This document shows positions 59,382-64,000 of a DNA stretch of 64,000 nucleotides, one piece after another. Numbering within the stretch: position 1 is the stretch's first letter; every line of letters begins with the position of its first letter. The notes beneath the pieces were generated by a model. The model ran no database searches, was not told the DNA's origin, and saw nothing but the letters and a program-made list of their open reading frames with translations. The position numbers and the translations under genes were made by a program. Origin of the DNA: Jacaranda mimosifolia (taxonomy: Eukaryota; Streptophyta; Magnoliopsida; Lamiales; Bignoniaceae); assembly GCA_018894105.1 (NCBI GenBank), contig CM032119.1, forward strand, positions 17,501,246 through 17,565,245. Direction: 5' to 3'.

Positions 59382-60735
59382 ATTGATACTTTTGAGGATG
59401 CGTGAATTACCAGCTCTAAGTTAGGGACACAATTGGCACAAAGAACTAATTACCACCACGGGTGTTTAAGTTTCAACAACGCTTCAAAAGGAGCAAAAGG
59501 ATGATAATATTAGGGGGATAAATTCAAATCTCTTTTTAAGAGGGAAGCCAGACATTTGATTTTTTCAAAAAACTTTAAATGGACGATAGACGTGCGCAGT
59601 ATAGCTTGATGCGCCTTTACAACAATCACCGATAAATACGAAATAACACAAGATGACGAAACTAATCATGGCCTTCATCGACCAAAGAGCGTGCACGCCA
59701 TGTGTAAACATTCCTTTAAGGTGTCGGAGGTCAAGATGAGATTCCCTCAAGGACCAAAAGTTAATCCACGACTATAATCTGGTCGAAGAAAGGGTAAGGA
59801 GATCACATGAACTGGGTTTTGAAAAACTCCAGTAGCATCTCTCTAATCTGACCTTATAGATGTTGACCACACCTGCCAGAGTGGTACCACCAGAGAGGGT
59901 GAAAACACCGTTGTAACTTTTGGTGTCAGAAAATGTTCCTAAAAATCATGCCCCACTCTTCCCAATCGTAATCGAGACATTGAATGCGACTAACCATATC
60001 TCTCATGCAAGCATTAATAAGTGTCAAAGCCCAGGTCGGGCACGAATGAGGTTGATCAGCACAAAACTCCCTAAATATAGCTAGACAAGAGTTTTTGTTC
60101 TTGCCAAACTCGGGAGTTAGCAGGCAAATGATAAGGAAGAGTTCCGACCTCCACTAGACAATATCTACATCTCTCAATATACCGCCCTAAAAGAAAGTCT
60201 CACCCTAATTTGACTTCATGATGCTCGAAGCATTTGACCTCCTAGTAGAGCGGTGGCTATTAATGTCTATAGGGTGCTGTAAGTCCTATTTTTGTCCCAT
60301 TATTGCTTGGCTGCGCTACTCATAGTGCAGACCAAAGTTTCCAAGTGAAAGAGTGCGCACCTTTATCCATCAAATCCGTCTACAAGAAGATTGACTTTAT
60401 ATATTCTAAAGACCAATAAGGGCACAACCTAGGAAGCGCCGTTAGGTCTCCCTATAAATAGGTCTCAAAACACCTAGTGAAAAGTCCACTCCCATTTTTA
60501 TATTCTGCCCTAGCTAAATATTTCTTTCACTCTGTTCAATTTACTGACTTAAGCATTAGAGGATTTCAACTGAGGGCCACTTTGGCAAGCCTAACAGGGC
60601 TTCTTTGGTTACGGGTTAGACCTTTGTGCTGACTAAATAATTTGAGTTTGACCTCATAAACACTCACCATCTCTTATCTCCTTCACTATAATCATTTCCC
60701 ACAAAATTTTACCACATCAATGCGGGTTTTGAGGG
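59382..60735 (+). mobile_element. Ty3-gypsy LTR-like sequence
   Basis: No ORF. CCCTATAAATAGG at about 60451-60463 is a good TATA region, and 60550-60600 matches the LTR-like stretch at 30860-30990. It ends near TTACCACATCA (60720), where the LINE frame resumes. So at least part of this is an LTR nested in the LINE. The left border is not resolved. Confidence 0.5.
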
Positions 60736-60739
60736 TTCG

Positions 60740-62105
60740 CCATCTCTTGGACTAATAACTCTATTTGGCAAAGAATTGATAGGGTCTTTAACTCATTAGC
60801 TTGGCAGGATGTCTTCAGTACTACCAGGTTGCAACATATTGCTAGAGCTTATTTTGACCATCACGGGATTGTCACATCCTCCTCCAAAGCAAATGTTACC
60901 TATTATTCCACCTTTAGATTTCATCATATGTGGTTGAGGCATCATGGTTTGAAGGAAGTGGTTAAAAGAAATTGGGAACATCCATTAAGAAAAAAAAGAT
61001 ATGCTCAAACTATACCTTAAACTTGTGATACTCAGGAAGATGTTAAAGAAATGGAATAAGGAAGTTTCTGAAAATGTCTTTAGAGAGCTAAGAAAGCTAC
61101 AGAGGTTGCTAGACAAGTAGAAAAAAATTATGGTGCTCATCTATCCCTTGAAAATCTACTATCATTGAAGAGATCTATCTAATGCTTTACTTGCTCAAGC
61201 ATTGTCCATAGAGAAAGACTTTTGGCGTCAAAGAGTTGCCTATAAATGGCTACATGAAGGAGAACACTACAAATTTTTTCAGAGCTTGGCAGAACAAAAA
61301 AAAAAAAAAGGGTCAGAGCAAAATATTTGAAATCCATGACCATGGGCAGACTATCTCCACTCCTACAAATATTTGAGTTCAGCAACAAGTTATTTCTAGC
61401 AATTACTATCAGAATCTAAGGTTGATTTCATAATGGAAAATTTGAACTGCATCTTGAGCTTGCTAATAGATTCAAATGTGGATTTGGTCATGCTCATCCC
61501 CTCATAGGAAGAGATAAAAAAGGTGGTTTTTGGTATTGATCAAGAAAGCACAAGAGGCCGGATAGTTATAGTTCTAAATTATTTTAAAGTTCTTAGGAAA
61601 TTGTTCAACAGGATGTGATTAAGGTTGTACATGATTTCTTTCATGGGACTCCCCTCCCTCATCGATTTATAGCTACTACCATCGTTCTTATTCCAAAAAT
61701 CGATTCTCCAACATATTAGAAGAACTTCAAGACCATCAATCTTTGTAACACAACTAACAAAATCCTTTCCAAACTTAATAATCTCAAACTTTCATCCATT
61801 CTTTCTCACGTCATCTCTCCTAACTAGAGTGGTTTTGTTCAAGGCTGCCTTATACATGATAATATCTTATTAGCTGAAGAAATGGTCCACCACTTGAGCA
61901 GAAGCAGAAAATGTTATCGTGAAGCTTGGCATGAAGAAAGCTTATAACATGGTGAATCAAAAAGTGCTTTTAGCGGTGTTCAAGAAATTCGTGTTCCTAC
62001 CCACATAGATCAATCTTCTCAAGAATATGATCAATAATTGTTCGTTCTCAGTCCAGGTAAATGGTGCTAACTCGGGTTTCTCCAAGTCTACCAGGGGGCC
62101 TAAGA
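60740..62105 (+). pseudogene. L1-type LINE ORF2 remnant (endonuclease end and reverse transcriptase)
   Basis: The frame opens with SWTNNSIWQRIDRVFNSLAW and FDHHGIVTS, the C-terminal end of the LINE apurinic-like endonuclease (WTN.......RLDR; SDH). Broken RT frames follow: EKDFWRQRVAYKWLHEGEHY, later GFVQGCLIHDNILLAEEMVH-like, VKLGMKKAYNMVNQKVLLAV and NGANSGFSKSTRGP (RT fingers/palm start of the F..DFRPI...DMAKAYD..NW..RG order). It ends before the catalytic YADD. Numerous stops and frameshifts. Confidence 0.8.
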
Positions 62106-63407
62106 TAAGGAAAACCAATTTTGCCAAGTTTACTTGTCACTCCCCAACTCAGTAAAATAAAATAAATTTTTATACATAAATCAAATCAATAAAAAGACTA
62201 CAACTTGAAAGTTGCTCCTTATCTCTTGACCTTGCTAATTCTCATCCATATCTGAAAATATCAACAAAAAGAGAGAGCTCGAGTCCAGCAAGCAATTTAA
62301 ATATATTTAAAATGCAAAAATATTCAATAGTCCAAAGTAACTTATAATGACTTATAATTAACATTACCATATCACTATAAATTCAAAATTGGTGGACAAT
62401 CTACCACCATAACAAAACTTACAAAGTATTCAAAACTAGTTTCGAGCAAACATATTCAAAGATCCACATAGCTAGATTTCATATCAGATAGCAAAATATT
62501 ATAGTCAACATGGTACACAAAAAATCATATTTACACATCTTAAGGATTGCAATGGCATCCCTGATACTAAAGAATATTTGAAACCTTAAACATATGTAAA
62601 ACACTCACCCACAATTCTTATAAAGTGAAGTAAAAACACCACTTCAAGATTCTTCCATTCCTCTTCTTCCTTTTATGCTTTCTCCTCTTCTTCTAATATT
62701 TTTTCATCCCATAAGGTAAGTACGTTCTTACATATTTCCAATATATATAGCCAATTTTTGTAACTCACAAATTAATTCCCACTAACATATAATTAAAACA
62801 CCTCTATAATGTCTTCTTAAATAAAATGACCTCTACATATTCTTAAATTAAAATACTACCACTTCATATTCTTCAATTAAAATGCCATCATTCCATACGC
62901 CTAAATAAATATGAACCTCTTCATATTCTTGAAATAGATGACACTACTCCATATTCTACCTTTTAATTTATAAAATAATGATCATAAATAATAATTAAAA
63001 TCTACTAATTTCTACATTTAACACTCTATTGAATTATTCATCTTTTAGTTCCTAACGTTAATATATCGTTTCACTTTAGTCCCCAAAACTATTTTTCGGC
63101 AATTTTTGGTTGAAAAATTGATCAATTTTGATATTTTTAAGGGAAAAATTGTCAATTTATAGTTTTATGTTCCACTTTAGTTCCTATATAAGGTTTTATG
63201 TTTCAATTTAGTCCTTATTTACTTTTTTTCTTTTTTCTTTTTTATTTTTAGAAATATATGTCCATGTGTGTATATATATTTGTGTACAATATATGTGTAT
63301 ATATAATTGATACTAATGTTAGTCACATGCTCATATATTATTATTAATATTTAATAATATATTATTGATGTATTAATATCATTTGTGATACTATTATTAT
63401 TAATTGT
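62106..63407. other. AT-rich intergenic, possible LTR or DNA-transposon debris
   Basis: Starts with TGTCACTCCCCAACTC (about 62133), a plausible LTR start, but no end or TSD was found. From 63050 the TTTAGTCC words (CACTTTAGTCCCC, CACTTTAGTTCC, AATTTAGTCC) and, at 63740-63850, GGACTAAATG and GGACAAAATTGAAAG hint at diverged inverted ends of an element spanning about 63.05-63.86 kb. No gene. Confidence 0.3.
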
Positions 63408-63410
63408 ATG

Positions 63411-63519
<109 letters not shown>

Positions 63520-63858
63520 TTTAAATTAATTTTATTATTAGTATTATTAATAATTAATCATAAGAGTAATAAGATTAATATTTTCAATGATAATAATAGT
63601 ATCACTAATAAAAATCCAAGTAAGTAATTTTTCTAGCAAGACAAAAAAATTGTCATATTAGTTGAAAATTTGCCACCTAAGCAAAAATTCCAAAATTCAA
63701 CAAATTTTGGCGTGCCACATTAGCATTTTCGGCCATTTTATGAGATTCTGGAGACTTTTGGACTAAATGTGAATATTTTTTTAACTTATGGGATAAATTT
63801 AAAATTGCGTAACATACGGGACAAAATTGAAAGTCGAAAATTTTTATAGGACGACAAA

Positions 63859-64000
63859 AATATTTTTCCTATTTGCTGAGGGTAGCTGCCATGGCCGACC
63901 ACCATGGATTGGGGATGGGGATGGGAGTTGTGAAGGGTGCGGGGTCCCCACCCCATGATGGTCGGCCATGGCAGCTACCCGCAGCAAACAAGAAAAATAT
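63859..64000. repeat. Inverted repeat at the window end
   Basis: The left arm ATATTTTTCCTATTTGCTGA, then GGGTAGCTGCCATGGCCGAC, is inverted at the right as GTCGGCCATGGCAGCTACCC and CAGCAAACAAGAAAAATAT. The arms are about 48 bp with few mismatches; the loop of about 45 bp is G/C-rich (GGGGATGGGGATGGGAG). It may be a hairpin or the palindromic end of an element continuing beyond the window. Confidence 0.85.

Overview
This is a plant nuclear window, almost certainly from a dicot. It is AT-rich, has spliced genes, and is packed with plant transposon families: Helitron, CACTA, MULE, hAT, PIF/Harbinger, Ty1-copia, Ty3-gypsy and L1-type LINE. No database search was possible. All identities rest on reading translations, splice sites, terminal repeats and target-site duplications (TSDs) by eye.

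Only two loci look like functional host genes. (1) A polycistronic C/D-box snoRNA gene on the + strand at about 11.3-12.0 kb. Its promoter has two telo-boxes and a TATA box, and three snoRNAs follow, with guide stretches that match 18S and 25S rRNA. (2) An intact three-exon 2-oxoglutarate/Fe(II)-dependent dioxygenase of 370 aa on the minus strand at 15714-17091.

Layout. 0.38-9.3 kb: a probable gene-capturing Helitron on the minus strand, holding pieces of a 13-lipoxygenase, an ARP3 actin-related gene, a group IId WRKY gene and unrecognised exons, plus a lone CACTA end. 10.0-10.96 kb: LTR-like sequence. 11.3-12.0 kb: snoRNA cluster. 12.07-12.6 kb: large palindrome. 13.3-14.45 kb: non-autonomous hAT element. 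15.07-15.45 kb: Tourist-like MITE. 15.7-17.1 kb: the dioxygenase. 18.74-24.11 kb: a MULE-like element filled with five families of tandem repeats built on a GTACTT word. 25.0-31.0 kb: a decayed Ty3-gypsy element split by a 1,046-bp solo LTR. 32.16-41.06 kb: a Ty1-copia composite (LTR-LTR-gag/protease-truncated LTR) inside one TSD. 43.7-46.7 and 48.9-51.9 kb: two 3-kb solo LTRs of one family in opposite orientation, each with a perfect TSD. 48.5-55.0 kb: a PIF/Harbinger pseudo-element carrying both transposase and Myb/SANT-like ORFs, split by one of the solo LTRs and by a hAT element. 55.5-62.1 kb: an L1-type LINE split by copia and gypsy LTR sequence. 63.4 kb to the end: an AAT microsatellite and a terminal inverted repeat.

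The window is best read as a nested-transposon district around two small host loci. Nesting order can be read directly in several places: solo LTR into gypsy RT, hAT into Harbinger transposase, solo LTR into the Myb/SANT-like ORF, and LTRs into the LINE.
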